A stretch of DNA of 64,000 bases from Bradyrhizobium niftali (GCF_004571025.1 NZ_SPQT01000014.1:124001-188000); one strand, 5' to 3'; positions 8,473-17,042 are shown, counted from the first letter of the stretch. Notes: generated by a model not told the origin, from the sequence alone. Translations and numbers: made by a program.

Positions 8473-9554
8473 TGGCCATGCAGTTGGAATCCCCGGTAAG
8501 CTTCTCGAATGTCGGCGAGATCAAATGGTGGCGGCGTGGCATCTTCGCCTCCCAGACCGGATACGTCCTGCTAGCGCTCCTGGTGCTGATGGTCGTGATG
8601 CATTTTGCCAGCCCCTATTTCTTCACCCAGGGCAATATGCAGAACGTGGCGAAGAACTTTTCCTTTATCGCCATTGCCACCCTGGGCGTCACCTTCGTCA
8701 TCATTACCGGTGGTATCGATCTCTCAGTCGGCTCGCTGATGTGCTTCTCCGCCATGATCACATCGATGGTCATGTCGGGCCTCTCGACGCCAGGCATGCC
8801 CGGCGCGTCGCTGTTCGTGCACCTCGCGGCCGACGGCAAGACCGTGGTGGCGAATCTGCCGGGCCTGATCCTGGTCGTCTCGATCGTTGCGGGGCTCGCG
8901 GTCGCGTTTCTCGTCGGGCTCGTCAACGGCTTCTGCATCGCGGTGCTCGGGCTGTCGCCCTTCGTCACCACGCTTGGCATGCTCTCGATTGTGCGCGGCC
9001 TCGGTTATGTCGTCTCCAACGGCCGCGGCAGCTTTCCGGGCGGGCCGGACGCCGATTACTTCTATGCGCTCACCTCGGGCGACGTGCTTGGCGTGCCTGC
9101 GCCCTTCATCTATCTCGTGATCCTCGCGCTGACGATGGCGGTGGTGCTGCACCACACCTCGTTCGGCCGCCACGTCTTCGCACTCGGCGGCAACGAGAAG
9201 GCGGCTGAACTCACCGGCATCCCGGTGGTGCGTGTGAAGATCGAGGTCTATGTGATCTGCGCGCTCGCCGCAGGCCTCCAGGGCATCATCATCTCCGGCT
9301 GGCTCGGTTCGGCGCCGGCCAACATGGCCACCTCCTACGAGCTCAACGTGATAGCGGCCGCCGTGATCGGTGGCGCCAATCTGGCCGGCGGCATCGGCGG
9401 TCCGCTCGGTGCCATCGTCGGCTGTGTGTTGCTCGAAGTGATCCGTAACGGCCTCGTGCTCGCGCAGGTCAACTCCTATTGGCAGCAGACGCTGGTGGGC
9501 GTGATCATCATCCTTGCCGTGCTGGTCGACCGTATCCGCTCGCGCATGACTTAA
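8472..9554 (+). CDS. Sugar ABC transporter permease (FrcC/RbsC family)
   Basis: The 360-residue polytopic membrane protein belongs to the BPD_transp_2 family. Characteristic stretches are IATLGVTFVIITGGIDLSVG (about 68-87), FVTTLGMLSIVRGLGY, the EAA-like loop ALGGNEKAAELTGIPV, and AAAVIGGANLAGG near the end. About nine or ten membrane segments are visible. It forms the inner-membrane channel with the ATPase at 7714 and the binding protein at 9649. A loop of about 25 residues after TSMVMSGLS is longer than in compact relatives. Confidence 0.93.
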   Translation: MAMQLESPVSFSNVGEIKWWRRGIFASQTGYVLLALLVLMVVMHFASPYFFTQGNMQNVAKNFSFIAIATLGVTFVIITGGIDLSVGSLMCFSAMITSMVMSGLSTPGMPGASLFVHLAADGKTVVANLPGLILVVSIVAGLAVAFLVGLVNGFCIAVLGLSPFVTTLGMLSIVRGLGYVVSNGRGSFPGGPDADYFYALTSGDVLGVPAPFIYLVILALTMAVVLHHTSFGRHVFALGGNEKAAELTGIPVVRVKIEVYVICALAAGLQGIIISGWLGSAPANMATSYELNVIAAAVIGGANLAGGIGGPLGAIVGCVLLEVIRNGLVLAQVNSYWQQTLVGVIIILAVLVDRIRSRMT

Positions 9555-9648
9555 CGAGTTAATCCGGAAGGACAACGAAACATCGTCTATCCGCCTGCCG
9601 GACCATCGCATCACAAATGGATAGGCAACAAAGTGTGGAGGGAAAGTA

Positions 9649-10581
9649 ATGAAGAAGCTTCTGTTGGCCGGCGTGACCATCGCGATGATGGCGACCCCGG
9701 CATTTGCCCAGACCTACAAGTTCGCCATCGTGCCCAAGGCGATGAACAATCCGTTCTTCGACGTGGCGCGCGACGGCTGCCTGAAGCGAGCCAAGGAACT
9801 CGGCAACGTTGAGTGCATCTACAAGGGACCGGTCGAACACGAGCCGGCGACGCAGGCGCAGATCATCCAGGACTTCGTCACGCAGAAGGTGGATGGGCTC
9901 GCGATCTCGGTTGCCGACGTCGCGGCCATGACCAAGTCGATCGAGGCAGCAACGGCGGCCGGCATTCCCGTCATCACCTTCGATGCGGACGCGCCGGGCT
10001 CCAAGCGCATCGCCTATATCGGCACCAACAACAAGGACTTCGGTCTGGCGCTCGGCAAGCAATTGGCCCAGCTCAAGCCCGAAGGCGGCAAGTATGCGAT
10101 CGTATCCGGCGGTCCCGGCGCGAAGAACCTTGCCGAGCGTGTCGACGGCGTCCGTGAGTCGCTCAAGGGAACGAAGTGGGTCGAGGTCCAGGGCTCTCCG
10201 ACCTTCTGCAACGACGATCCCGCGCTCGCGATCCAGCAGATGGCCGATTTGCGCACGGCGACGCCGGATCTCGGCGCCATCGTGCCGATCGGCGGCTGGC
10301 CGATGTTTGCACCCGAAGGTTACAAGGCCTTCGTCAACAAGAACAAGAAGGACATCGACGCCGGCAAGTTCACGCTCGTCGTCGCCGATACGCTGAAGAT
10401 GCAGCTTGAGCTGCTGCGCGACGGCTACTCCAACGCCCTCACCGGCCAGCGCCCGTTCGAAATGGGCGAGAAGTCGATGGACACGCTGCTCGCCATCAAG
10501 AAGGGTGGGAAGGTGCCGGAGGTCATCTATACCGGCCTCGATCTCGTGACGAAGGACAACGTTGCGCAGATGCTGAAGTAG
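9649..10581 (+). CDS. Periplasmic sugar-binding protein of the ABC importer
   Basis: The 310-residue protein begins with a clear signal peptide (MKKLLLAGVTIAMMATPAFA, cleavage after AFA). A type I periplasmic binding protein fold follows, with VPKAMNNPFF, VDGLAISVAD, PVITFDADAPGSKRIAYIG and a GGWPMFAPEGY hinge region. It resembles FrcB/xylose-type binding proteins and would deliver the sugar to the adjacent permease. GGAGGG lies just before the ATG. A gap of 94 bp upstream could hold its own promoter, which would fit the usual excess of binding protein over membrane parts. Confidence 0.92.
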   Translation: MKKLLLAGVTIAMMATPAFAQTYKFAIVPKAMNNPFFDVARDGCLKRAKELGNVECIYKGPVEHEPATQAQIIQDFVTQKVDGLAISVADVAAMTKSIEAATAAGIPVITFDADAPGSKRIAYIGTNNKDFGLALGKQLAQLKPEGGKYAIVSGGPGAKNLAERVDGVRESLKGTKWVEVQGSPTFCNDDPALAIQQMADLRTATPDLGAIVPIGGWPMFAPEGYKAFVNKNKKDIDAGKFTLVVADTLKMQLELLRDGYSNALTGQRPFEMGEKSMDTLLAIKKGGKVPEVIYTGLDLVTKDNVAQMLK

Positions 10582-10610
10582 GAGCGCCACCAGCCCCGCG
10601 CTCCTGCGTG

Positions 10611-10645
10611 CCTCTCCCGCTTGCGGTTTCCGCAAGCGGGAGAGG
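10611..10645 (+). terminator. Perfect 16-bp hairpin after the binding-protein gene
   Basis: CCTCTCCCGCTTGCGG (10611-10626) pairs perfectly with 10630-10645 around a TTT loop. There is no strong T-run after it (TGATTT). It sits 30 bp past the binding-protein stop and 29 bp before the next start, so it may act as a partial terminator or as a 3' stabiliser that raises binding-protein mRNA. Confidence 0.6.
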
Positions 10646-10673
10646 TGATTTAGGCTACCGGAAGGAAATTGGG

Positions 10674-11651
10674 ATGAAACGGTCGCGGCTCGGCCCCCTT
10701 GATGTCACGTCAATCGGCCTCGGCTCCGCCCCGCTCGGTGGATTGTTTGCACCGGTCAGCGATGCCGATGCGCAAGCGACGCTCGAACGGGGTTGGTCGG
10801 CCGGCATCCGCTTCTACGACACCGCGCCGCTCTACGGTTTTGGTCTCGCGGAACGTCGGCTCGGCGCATTCCTGCGGCAACAGCCGCGCGACTCCTACGT
10901 CATCTCGACCAAGGTCGGCCGCCTGCTGCGCGCGCCCGATGGCGCTGCCGGCGAGGACGATCACTACAAGAGCGGTCAGCGCGAGCGGCCGGTGTTCGAC
11001 TTCTCTCATGACGGGGTGATGCGCTCGGTCGAGGAGAGCCTGCTGCGCCTCGGGCTCGACCGCGTCGATGTCCTGCTCGTGCATGATCCCGACGATCATT
11101 ACGACGACGCCGTCGCCGGCGCCTTCCGCGCGCTCCAGCGCCTGCGCGCGGAGGGCACGGTCAAGGCGATCGGCGCCGGCATGAACCAGTCGGAGATGCT
11201 GGCCCGTTTTGCCGAAACCGTGCCGGTGGACTGCTTCCTGCTCGCCGGCCGCTACACGCTGCTCGACCAGGGCGCGCTGGATGCGCTGTTTCCTCTTTGT
11301 CAGGCCAAGAACATCGGCATCCTGCTCGGTGGCATCTACAACAGCGGCATTCTGGCCAACCCCCGCACCGGCGCGAAGTTCAACTATGAGGATGCCGACG
11401 CGGCGCTGGTCGCGAGGGCGCTCGAGCTCGACGCGCTCTGTCGCAAGCACGGGACCGAGCTGAAGGCCGCCGCGCTCCAGTTCTGCATGGCCCATCCGGC
11501 CGTGACGGTCGCCGTGCTGGGCGCGCGCAATGCCGCCGAGGTCGCCGACAACATCGCGATGTCGCAGGCGCCGGTGCCGCCGGCCTTCTGGCAGGAGTTG
11601 CGTGCGCGGAAACTCGTCGACGCGCGGGCGCCGCTGCCGGGTGGAGCGTGA
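10674..11651 (+). CDS. Aldo/keto reductase, L-fucose (D-threo-aldose) dehydrogenase-like
   Basis: The 325-residue protein is an aldo/keto reductase with the catalytic tetrad visible at about Asp49, Tyr54, Lys80 and His137. Its sequence (RFYDTAPLYGFGLAE, LLVHDPD, ILLGGIYNSGILA) is of the D-threo-aldose 1-dehydrogenase type, which oxidises L-fucose and similar aldoses at C1 to lactones using NAD(P). GAAGGA at 10661-10666 precedes the ATG. The lactonase-like gene follows after 3 bp, a pairing that fits aldose to lactone to acid. The true sugar is not known. Confidence 0.85.
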   Translation: MKRSRLGPLDVTSIGLGSAPLGGLFAPVSDADAQATLERGWSAGIRFYDTAPLYGFGLAERRLGAFLRQQPRDSYVISTKVGRLLRAPDGAAGEDDHYKSGQRERPVFDFSHDGVMRSVEESLLRLGLDRVDVLLVHDPDDHYDDAVAGAFRALQRLRAEGTVKAIGAGMNQSEMLARFAETVPVDCFLLAGRYTLLDQGALDALFPLCQAKNIGILLGGIYNSGILANPRTGAKFNYEDADAALVARALELDALCRKHGTELKAAALQFCMAHPAVTVAVLGARNAAEVADNIAMSQAPVPPAFWQELRARKLVDARAPLPGGA

Positions 11652-11654
11652 GCC

Positions 11655-12503
11655 ATGATCGTCGACGCCCACCAGCATTTCTGGGATCCGGCGCGTGCCG
11701 ACTATCCCTGGATGGACGCGGCAGAACTCGCGCCGATCCGCCGGCCCTTCGGGCCCGCCGATCTCGCGCCACTTCTGAAAGCGAATGGCATCGATGCGAG
11801 CATCGTGGTGCAGTGCCGCTCCGCACTGGAGGAGACTGAGGAATTTTTGCGCATCGCGCATGCAACGCCCTTCGTCGTCGGCGTGGTCGGCTGGGTCGAT
11901 CTGACCGATGCCGCGCTTGGTGACACGCTCGACCGGCTGCGCGCAGGGCCGGGCGGCGACAAGCTGGTCGGAATCCGCCACCAGGTCCATGACGAGGCCG
12001 ATCCCGATTGGCTGCTCCGCGAGGACGTCCAGCGCGGGCTCACCGCATTGTTCGCCCGCGATCTCACTTACGATTTCCTCGTCCGCACCCGCGAATTGCC
12101 GGCGGCGATCGCAACCGCGCAGGCCTTTCCCAACGCGCGCTTCGTGCTCGACCATGCCGCCAAGCCGCCGATCGCTTCTGGCGGAAGCGCCGAATGGGCC
12201 GATCGCATCAAGGCGCTCGCCGCCTGCGGCAATGTCTGGTGCAAGATCTCCGGGCTCGCGACGGAGGCGAAGTGGAATGATTGGGATGCGGAGCGGCTGT
12301 TTCCGTTCGTCCAGCACGCCGCAAATTGCTTCGGTGAGGATCGCCTGATCTTCGGCTCCGACTGGCCGGTGTGCCTGCTTGCGGGCAGCTACGGCGAGAT
12401 CAAGGGCGCGCTGGAGGCGTGTCTGGCGAAGCTAGGCTCCAGTGTGCGCGAGAAGGCGTTCGGCGTGAATGCGAAAGCTGCGTATCGGTTGACGGTTGCA
12501 TGA
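11655..12503 (+). CDS. Amidohydrolase, L-fuconolactonase-like (COG3618)
   Basis: The 282-residue TIM-barrel amidohydrolase opens with VDAHQHFWDP (metal-binding HxH at about 5-7). It contains GIRHQVHDE, VLDHAAKPPI, WCKISGL and the final metal ligand in FGSDWPVC. This pattern matches the COG3618 group, whose studied members open L-fuconolactone or related lactones. It lies three bases after the aldose dehydrogenase, so a lactone product of that enzyme is the likely substrate. It is the last gene of the sugar operon before a repeat. Confidence 0.85.
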   Translation: MIVDAHQHFWDPARADYPWMDAAELAPIRRPFGPADLAPLLKANGIDASIVVQCRSALEETEEFLRIAHATPFVVGVVGWVDLTDAALGDTLDRLRAGPGGDKLVGIRHQVHDEADPDWLLREDVQRGLTALFARDLTYDFLVRTRELPAAIATAQAFPNARFVLDHAAKPPIASGGSAEWADRIKALAACGNVWCKISGLATEAKWNDWDAERLFPFVQHAANCFGEDRLIFGSDWPVCLLAGSYGEIKGALEACLAKLGSSVREKAFGVNAKAAYRLTVA

Positions 12504-12528
12504 GTGAAGCTCGTGCCGAACCAAAGGT

Positions 12529-12656
12529 GTCGTCCCGGCGCAGGCCGGGACCCATACCGCGTGATCTCTCGGGTTGCCCCAGGCAGCAGCACCGAACGAC
12601 GAATCTTCGCCAAACCACGCCCTGGGGTTATGGGTCCCGGCCTGCGCCGGGACGAC
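12529..12656. repeat. Intergenic inverted repeat with perfect 28-bp arms
   Basis: Arms at 12529-12556 and 12629-12656 are exact reverse complements. Each arm holds a smaller hairpin (CCCGGCGCAGGCCGGG). The element fills the space between two convergent genes and may end both transcripts. No ORF or transposase lies inside. Confidence 0.85.
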
Positions 12657-12683
12657 GACAGAGTTTGAGGGAACGCTCGCACC

Positions 12684-13049
12684 TCACGCGCCCGCGGGCA
12701 CCTGGTCCAGAAATCCGGTGATGCTGCTGATGCGGCCGTCCTTCAGCACGGCGAAATCGGTGCCCTTGATCGGGCTGTCGACGCCGTCAGGGCCAAGGCC
12801 CCAGCTGAAGCGCAGTTGATCGCCGTAGCCGTTGGGCTCGCCGATCAGCTTGAACTTGAAATCGGGAAAGCGCTGTTGCACGCCCGCGATCAGCGCGTCG
12901 ATGCCGTCCTGGCCGTCGCCCTTCATCAGCGGGTCGACATAGCTCGCATCCGCCGCCCAGTTCTCGCTGAGCAGTTCGCGCCGGCGGCTTGTCGTGCGCT
13001 CGTTCCAGAGCTCGATGTAGCGGCGGGCAATGGTGACGTGGTCGGTCAT
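12684..13049 (-). CDS. SnoaL/NTF2-like protein
   Basis: The 121-residue protein has the small alpha+beta cone fold of the SnoaL-like family: an opening helix with YIELWNER, then ASYVDPLMKGDGQDGIDALI, FKFKLIGEPNGYGDQLRFSWGLGP and GTDFAVLKDGRISSITGFLDQ. Members include polyketide cyclases, isomerases and many proteins of unknown role, so no reaction is assigned. I chose ATG 13049, which has GGAGAG just upstream, over a longer reading from 13172. Confidence 0.8.
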   Translation of the reverse strand: MTDHVTIARRYIELWNERTTSRRRELLSENWAADASYVDPLMKGDGQDGIDALIAGVQQRFPDFKFKLIGEPNGYGDQLRFSWGLGPDGVDSPIKGTDFAVLKDGRISSITGFLDQVPAGA

Positions 13050-13143
13050 GGTACTCTCCTTCGGTGACGCCGTGTTCGGCTGCTCGTCACTATCGAAGGT
13101 TTGCGCGTGCTGATCGATTACCTCCAAGGTCATCGGCGTGCGC

Positions 13144-13178
13144 AAAAAAATGAAGCGCGATGATGGTCTCATCGCGCT
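13144..13178 (-). terminator. Rho-independent terminator of the RidA gene
   Basis: On the minus strand AGCGCGATGA and TCATCGCGCT (plus coordinates 13054+100 to 13178) form a perfect 10-bp stem with a five-base loop. TCA and seven T residues follow (13144-13150). It lies about 30 bp after the RidA stop codon. Confidence 0.85.
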
Positions 13179-13206
13179 CCATTGGCATGCGACTGGTTCG
13201 CGAAGA

Positions 13207-13557
13207 TTACTTCGCCGCCGTCACCATGATCTCGACGGTGTATTGCGGCGCCGCCAGCTTGGCTTCGACGGTGGCGCGGGCCGGGGTGTTGCCGGGGGAG
13301 ACCCAGGCGTCCCACACCGCGTTCATCTCGCCAAACGTCTTCATGTCGGTGATGTAGATCGTGGCCGAGAGCAGCTTCGACTTGTCGGTGCCGGCCTTGG
13401 CGAGATGGCCGTCGATCGTCGCCAGGATGTCCTGGGTCTGCTTCGTCACGCTTTCGCCGCCGGCCTTGTTGGCGACGACACCGGCGAGATAGACGGTGTT
13501 GCCGTGCACGACGACCTGGCTCATGCGCGGGCCGGCTTCAAAACGCTGAATGCTCAT
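13207..13557 (-). CDS. RidA family protein (YjgF/UK114)
   Basis: The 116-residue protein is of normal RidA size. It has VYLAGVVANKAGGESVTKQT, LATIDGHLAKAGTDKSKLL, AVWDAWVSPGNTPARATVEAKLA and a VEIMVTAA ending. Family members often hydrolyse reactive enamine/imine intermediates released by PLP enzymes. The key Arg of true RidA proteins corresponds to the Arg in PARATVE here, which supports a deaminase role, but many paralogues lack a proven substrate. The gene has its own strong terminator and is probably monocistronic. Confidence 0.9.
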   Translation of the reverse strand: MSIQRFEAGPRMSQVVVHGNTVYLAGVVANKAGGESVTKQTQDILATIDGHLAKAGTDKSKLLSATIYITDMKTFGEMNAVWDAWVSPGNTPARATVEAKLAAPQYTVEIMVTAAK

Positions 13558-13616
13558 TTGGGATCTCCTGGTGGAATGGCGGCCCTGTCTAGCGCAGCCC
13601 CCCGCGCTCAGCCACC

Positions 13617-13688
13617 CCAGGCACGCATGCGTTGCCAGGCACGCATGCGTTGCCAGGCACGCATGCGTTGCCGGGCACGCATGCGCAT
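13617..13688. repeat. 18-bp tandem repeat, four units with GCATGC cores
   Basis: The unit CCAGGCACGCATGCGTTG is repeated exactly three times (13617, 13635, 13653). A fourth, altered copy runs 13671-13688. Each unit contains the 6-bp palindrome GCATGC. It lies between the RidA gene and the convergently placed end of the esterase gene, just before the latter's stop. Confidence 0.9.
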
Positions 13689-13691
13689 TCC

Positions 13692-14609
13692 CTAAGGAAA
13701 CTGACTGAAGAACGTCCAGATCGTCTCGGCGCCGTCGATGTCGCTGTTCTGTGGCCCGAGCAGGCTGGTTGCGACCTTGGGGAAGCGGGCGTCCGGAGCG
13801 AAGCCGGGCATGCGATGCCCGCCATGGTTGACGCGATAGAGCACGACGTCGTGCCCCCTGGGGCAGCGCGAGGCGATCCGCGTGACCGTGGACTGGTCCG
13901 CGGGCACCCTGTCGGGCATTTCGGTCACGGTGGCATCATCGGCCTCGCAGCCGTTGAGCTTGCGCCAGAATGCCAGCGTCTCCTCGGTCGACCAGAATCC
14001 GTCTGCGGCAAAATAGCCCGATCCGCGTCCGCCCTCGTAGGGCACCAGCGGGTCGGCCGTGCCGTTCATGATCAGCATCGGCAGCGGCCGCGACGGATGG
14101 CACGTGACCGCGGCTTCGTCGGTGAGGTTCATGATCACGCTCGCACCGGCCGTAAACAGATCGGCGCGCGCGCAGGCAAGCGTCATCGCCATGGCACCGC
14201 CATTGGAGATGCCGGCGACATAGACGCGGCCAGGGTCGGCCGTGCCGTTCGCCACCAGTTTCTCGACGAGCTTCGCGATGAAGGCGACGTCGTCGGTGCC
14301 CTCGGGCGGGCCACGGAGCGCTGGTCCCGCCTTCGTCCTCGCATCGGCCCAGGCATGGTTGAGCCCGTCCGGAAAGACCACCGCGAAACCTTCGCGCTTT
14401 GCGACCTGGGGCCACGCCGTCCGTGCAACCATGTCGGCGCCGCGCTGGGTCTTGCCATGCAGCACGACCACCAGCGGCACAAGTCGCTTCGCCGGCAGTT
14501 GCACGGTGTAGGACCGCATCACGCCGTTGACGTCGATGGTGTCGGCCGACGCCGCCGGGGCGGCGGCGAAGCCGGCGAGAAGCGCCCCGATATGCATCCA
14601 CCGCCGCAC
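13692..14609 (-). CDS. LpqC-like polyhydroxybutyrate depolymerase/esterase, secreted
   Basis: The 305-residue protein starts with a signal peptide (about 1-22, cleaved near ASA). It has an esterase fold with VVVLHGKTQRGADM (about 46-59), the nucleophile elbow GISNGGAMA (Ser near 135), an acid region at MNGTADPLVPY and a late His in VNHGGHRMPG. Proteins of this family (COG3509) act on polyhydroxybutyrate, feruloyl or acetyl esters outside the cytoplasm; the actual ester is unknown. Its stop lies three bases after the 18-bp repeat array, and its start is close to the FAD dehydrogenase gene upstream, so the two may be co-transcribed. Confidence 0.85.
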   Translation of the reverse strand: MRRWMHIGALLAGFAAAPAASADTIDVNGVMRSYTVQLPAKRLVPLVVVLHGKTQRGADMVARTAWPQVAKREGFAVVFPDGLNHAWADARTKAGPALRGPPEGTDDVAFIAKLVEKLVANGTADPGRVYVAGISNGGAMAMTLACARADLFTAGASVIMNLTDEAAVTCHPSRPLPMLIMNGTADPLVPYEGGRGSGYFAADGFWSTEETLAFWRKLNGCEADDATVTEMPDRVPADQSTVTRIASRCPRGHDVVLYRVNHGGHRMPGFAPDARFPKVATSLLGPQNSDIDGAETIWTFFSQFP

Positions 14610-14612
14610 GAT

Positions 14613-16271
14613 CTACCCCACCGTCTTCGCCGCCGCGCGGCCCGCGTTGCGGCCCGAGAACAGGCAGCCGCCGAGGAAAGTGCCTTCGAGGGAGCGATAG
14701 CCGTGCACGCCGCCGCCGCCGAAGCCCGCTGCTTCGCCGACCGCGTAGAGGCCGGGAATGACGCTGCCCTCGCTGCCGAACACGCGCGAGTCGAGATCGG
14801 TCTCGAAGCCGCCGAGCGTCTTGCGGGTGAGGATGTTGAGCTTGACCGCGATCAGCGGTCCGTGTGCGGGATCGAGGATGCGGTGCGGGGAGGCGGTGCG
14901 GATCAGCTTGTCGCCGATATAGCGGCGCGCATTGTGGATGTTCATCACCTGCGCATCCTTGACGTAGGGATTGGCGATCTCGCGGTCGCGCGCCTCGATC
15001 TGCATCTTGATGTGCTCGAGCCTGAGGAGGTCACTGCCGGCGAGCTTGTTCATGGCCGCAACGAGATCGTCGATCTTGTCACGCACGATGAAGTCGACAC
15101 CATGGCTTTTGAATGCTTCTACCGGCGCCGGCGCGCCCTTGTTGGTGGCGCGGCGCAGCGTCATGCGCCAGCTCTTGCCGGTGAGGTCAGGGTTCTGCTC
15201 CGAGCCCGACAGCGCGAACTCCTTCTTGATGATGCTCTGGGTCAGGATGAACCAGGAATAATCATAGCCCGTCGACATGATGTATTTGAGCTGGCCGAGC
15301 GTATCGGAGCCGGGGAACAGCGGCGCCGGCAGCCGCGTGCCCGTGGCGTCGAACCACATGGACGAGGGCCCCGGCAGGATGCGGATGCCGTGGCGTGGCC
15401 AGATCGGTGACCAGTTCTGGATGCCCTCGACATAATGCCACATGCGGTCGCGGTTGATCAGCCGCGCGCCCGCCTTCTCCGTGATGCCGATCATGCGGCC
15501 GTCGACATGTTCGGGCACGCCGGAGATCATGAATTTCGGCGGCTCGCCAAGTCGCTTGGGCCAGTTCTGCCGCACCAGCTCGTGATTGCCGCCGATGCCG
15601 CCGGAGGCGACGATCACGGCCTGCGCCTTCAGTGCAAACTCCCCGATGACATTGCGCGAGGAACTCTTGCCGCGCTCGACGTCGTCAGGCGCGAGAACGG
15701 CGCCGCCGACGCCATCCACCGTGCCATTGGTGATGGACAATGCGTCGACGCGGTGGCGGAATTTGAAGGTCAGGCGGCCGCTCTTCATCGCCTCGCGCGC
15801 GCGGCGCTCGAACGGCTCGACGATGCCGGGCCCGGTTCCCCAGGTGACGTGGAAGCGCGGCACCGAATTGCCGTGGCCCATCGCGTCATAGCCGCCGCGC
15901 TCGGCCCAGCCGACCACGGGGAATATGCGATGCCCCATCGCGCGCAGCCAGTCACGCTTCTTGCCGGCCGCGAACGCCACATAGGCCTCGGCCCATTTGC
16001 GCGGCCAGTGATCCTCGTCGCGGTCGAAGCCGGCGGTTCCAAGCCAGTCCTGCATCGCGAGCTCGAAGGAATCCTTGATGCCGAGCCGGCGCTGCTCCGG
16101 CGAATCGACCAGGAACAGCCCGCCGAACGACCAGAACGCCTGGCCACCGAGCGACTGCTCGCCTTCCTGGTCGACCACGATCACGCGCTTGCCGGCATCC
16201 GCGATCTCGGTTGCGGCCACGAGGCCGGATAGTCCGGCGCCGACAACGATGACGTCTGTCTGTTCAGCCAT
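14613..16271 (-). CDS. FAD-binding dehydrogenase (COG3573, KstD/fumarate reductase-like)
   Basis: The 552-residue flavoprotein opens with the dinucleotide fold VIVVGAGLSGLVAA (about 6-19), followed by an acidic end in VVDQEGEQSLGGQA. It closes with PGLYAVGEAAGFGGGGVHGYRSLEGTFLGGCLFSG-type residues that hold FAD. This is the 3-ketosteroid dehydrogenase/fumarate reductase flavoprotein fold, although the group's substrate is unknown. ATG 16271 has a G-rich ribosome site just upstream and leads straight into the FAD motif. The esterase gene begins three bases after its stop. Confidence 0.86.
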   Translation of the reverse strand: MAEQTDVIVVGAGLSGLVAATEIADAGKRVIVVDQEGEQSLGGQAFWSFGGLFLVDSPEQRRLGIKDSFELAMQDWLGTAGFDRDEDHWPRKWAEAYVAFAAGKKRDWLRAMGHRIFPVVGWAERGGYDAMGHGNSVPRFHVTWGTGPGIVEPFERRAREAMKSGRLTFKFRHRVDALSITNGTVDGVGGAVLAPDDVERGKSSSRNVIGEFALKAQAVIVASGGIGGNHELVRQNWPKRLGEPPKFMISGVPEHVDGRMIGITEKAGARLINRDRMWHYVEGIQNWSPIWPRHGIRILPGPSSMWFDATGTRLPAPLFPGSDTLGQLKYIMSTGYDYSWFILTQSIIKKEFALSGSEQNPDLTGKSWRMTLRRATNKGAPAPVEAFKSHGVDFIVRDKIDDLVAAMNKLAGSDLLRLEHIKMQIEARDREIANPYVKDAQVMNIHNARRYIGDKLIRTASPHRILDPAHGPLIAVKLNILTRKTLGGFETDLDSRVFGSEGSVIPGLYAVGEAAGFGGGGVHGYRSLEGTFLGGCLFSGRNAGRAAAKTVG

Positions 16272-16520
16272 AAGTTCCCCCCTGTAGTTGCCCGGATTGA
16301 AGCCAGCGGTTGTTACTGAGATCAAGGGTGTGGCGCGTAAGACATCATTAACTTGTTCCACTTTGAGATAGAGCCCGGCCAAGTGCAGCGCGGACGCAAC
16401 ACTGGATTTGAATTTGTTTTGAGCGAGCCGGCCTGCCTAGACAAAACCTTGGTTACGACGGACGCTAGCCGTGCATCACCACCTGACGCGCAGATTCGAA
16501 TTCGACTGGGGCGGGGGACA

Positions 16521-17042
16521 ATGAAGTTTCTGACGGGGTTGCTGGCCGCGGTTGTGCTGATCGCTTGCATGGGGGCTTCTCACGCGGTGGTCCGGATCGC
16601 GGATGACCGCGGCGGCCGGATCGGAACCTACGTCGACAAATATCAGGACCTGCGGCAATCAGGCGAAACCGTCATCATCGACGGCCTCTGCGCCTCCGCC
16701 TGCACCATCGTCCTTGGCGCCATCCCGCGCGACCGCATCTGCGTGACCTCGAGCGCGACGCTGGGCTTCCACGCCGCCTGGGATTTCGGCGCCAATGGCC
16801 GCGCCGTCACCAATTCCGAAGCAACCCAGATGCTTTATGCGATGTACCCCTCGCAGGTGAGGCGCTGGATCAACCAGCGCGGCGGCCTGACCCCGCACAT
16901 GCTTTTCCTGAGGGGCAAGCAGCTTCAGGCCATGTACAAGCCCTGCTACATGGACGCACAGGCCTCGACGATCAAGCCGACGCGCCGGTCTCTCCCGCAA
17001 TCGGACGAGCTTGAGTCCGCCCGGGGCCAGCTCCTGCACTGA
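16521..17042 (+). CDS. ClpP/crotonase-like periplasmic protein of unknown role
   Basis: The 173-residue protein has a signal peptide (about 1-22, ending SHA). A conserved core follows: GETVIIDGLCASACTIVLGAIP (cysteines flank a serine) and SATLGFHAAWDF. These features match secreted proteins distantly related to ClpP/SppA serine proteases (COG3904-like), with Ser in CASAC and His in GFHAA as possible catalytic residues. Whether it cleaves anything is not known. The region before it (16272-16520) shows no other gene. A weak hairpin (AGCCCGCC/GGCGGGCT, 17069-17102) follows. Confidence 0.72.
   Translation: MKFLTGLLAAVVLIACMGASHAVVRIADDRGGRIGTYVDKYQDLRQSGETVIIDGLCASACTIVLGAIPRDRICVTSSATLGFHAAWDFGANGRAVTNSEATQMLYAMYPSQVRRWINQRGGLTPHMLFLRGKQLQAMYKPCYMDAQASTIKPTRRSLPQSDELESARGQLLH

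Noticed and set aside
13617-13688. CRISPR-like array
   Set aside because: Units are contiguous, with no spacers and no cas genes nearby, so it is a simple tandem repeat.
13632-15410. A 592-codon plus-strand frame that begins in the 18-bp tandem array
   Set aside because: It is antisense to the esterase and FAD dehydrogenase, which have firm motifs. The array merely keeps the frame open.
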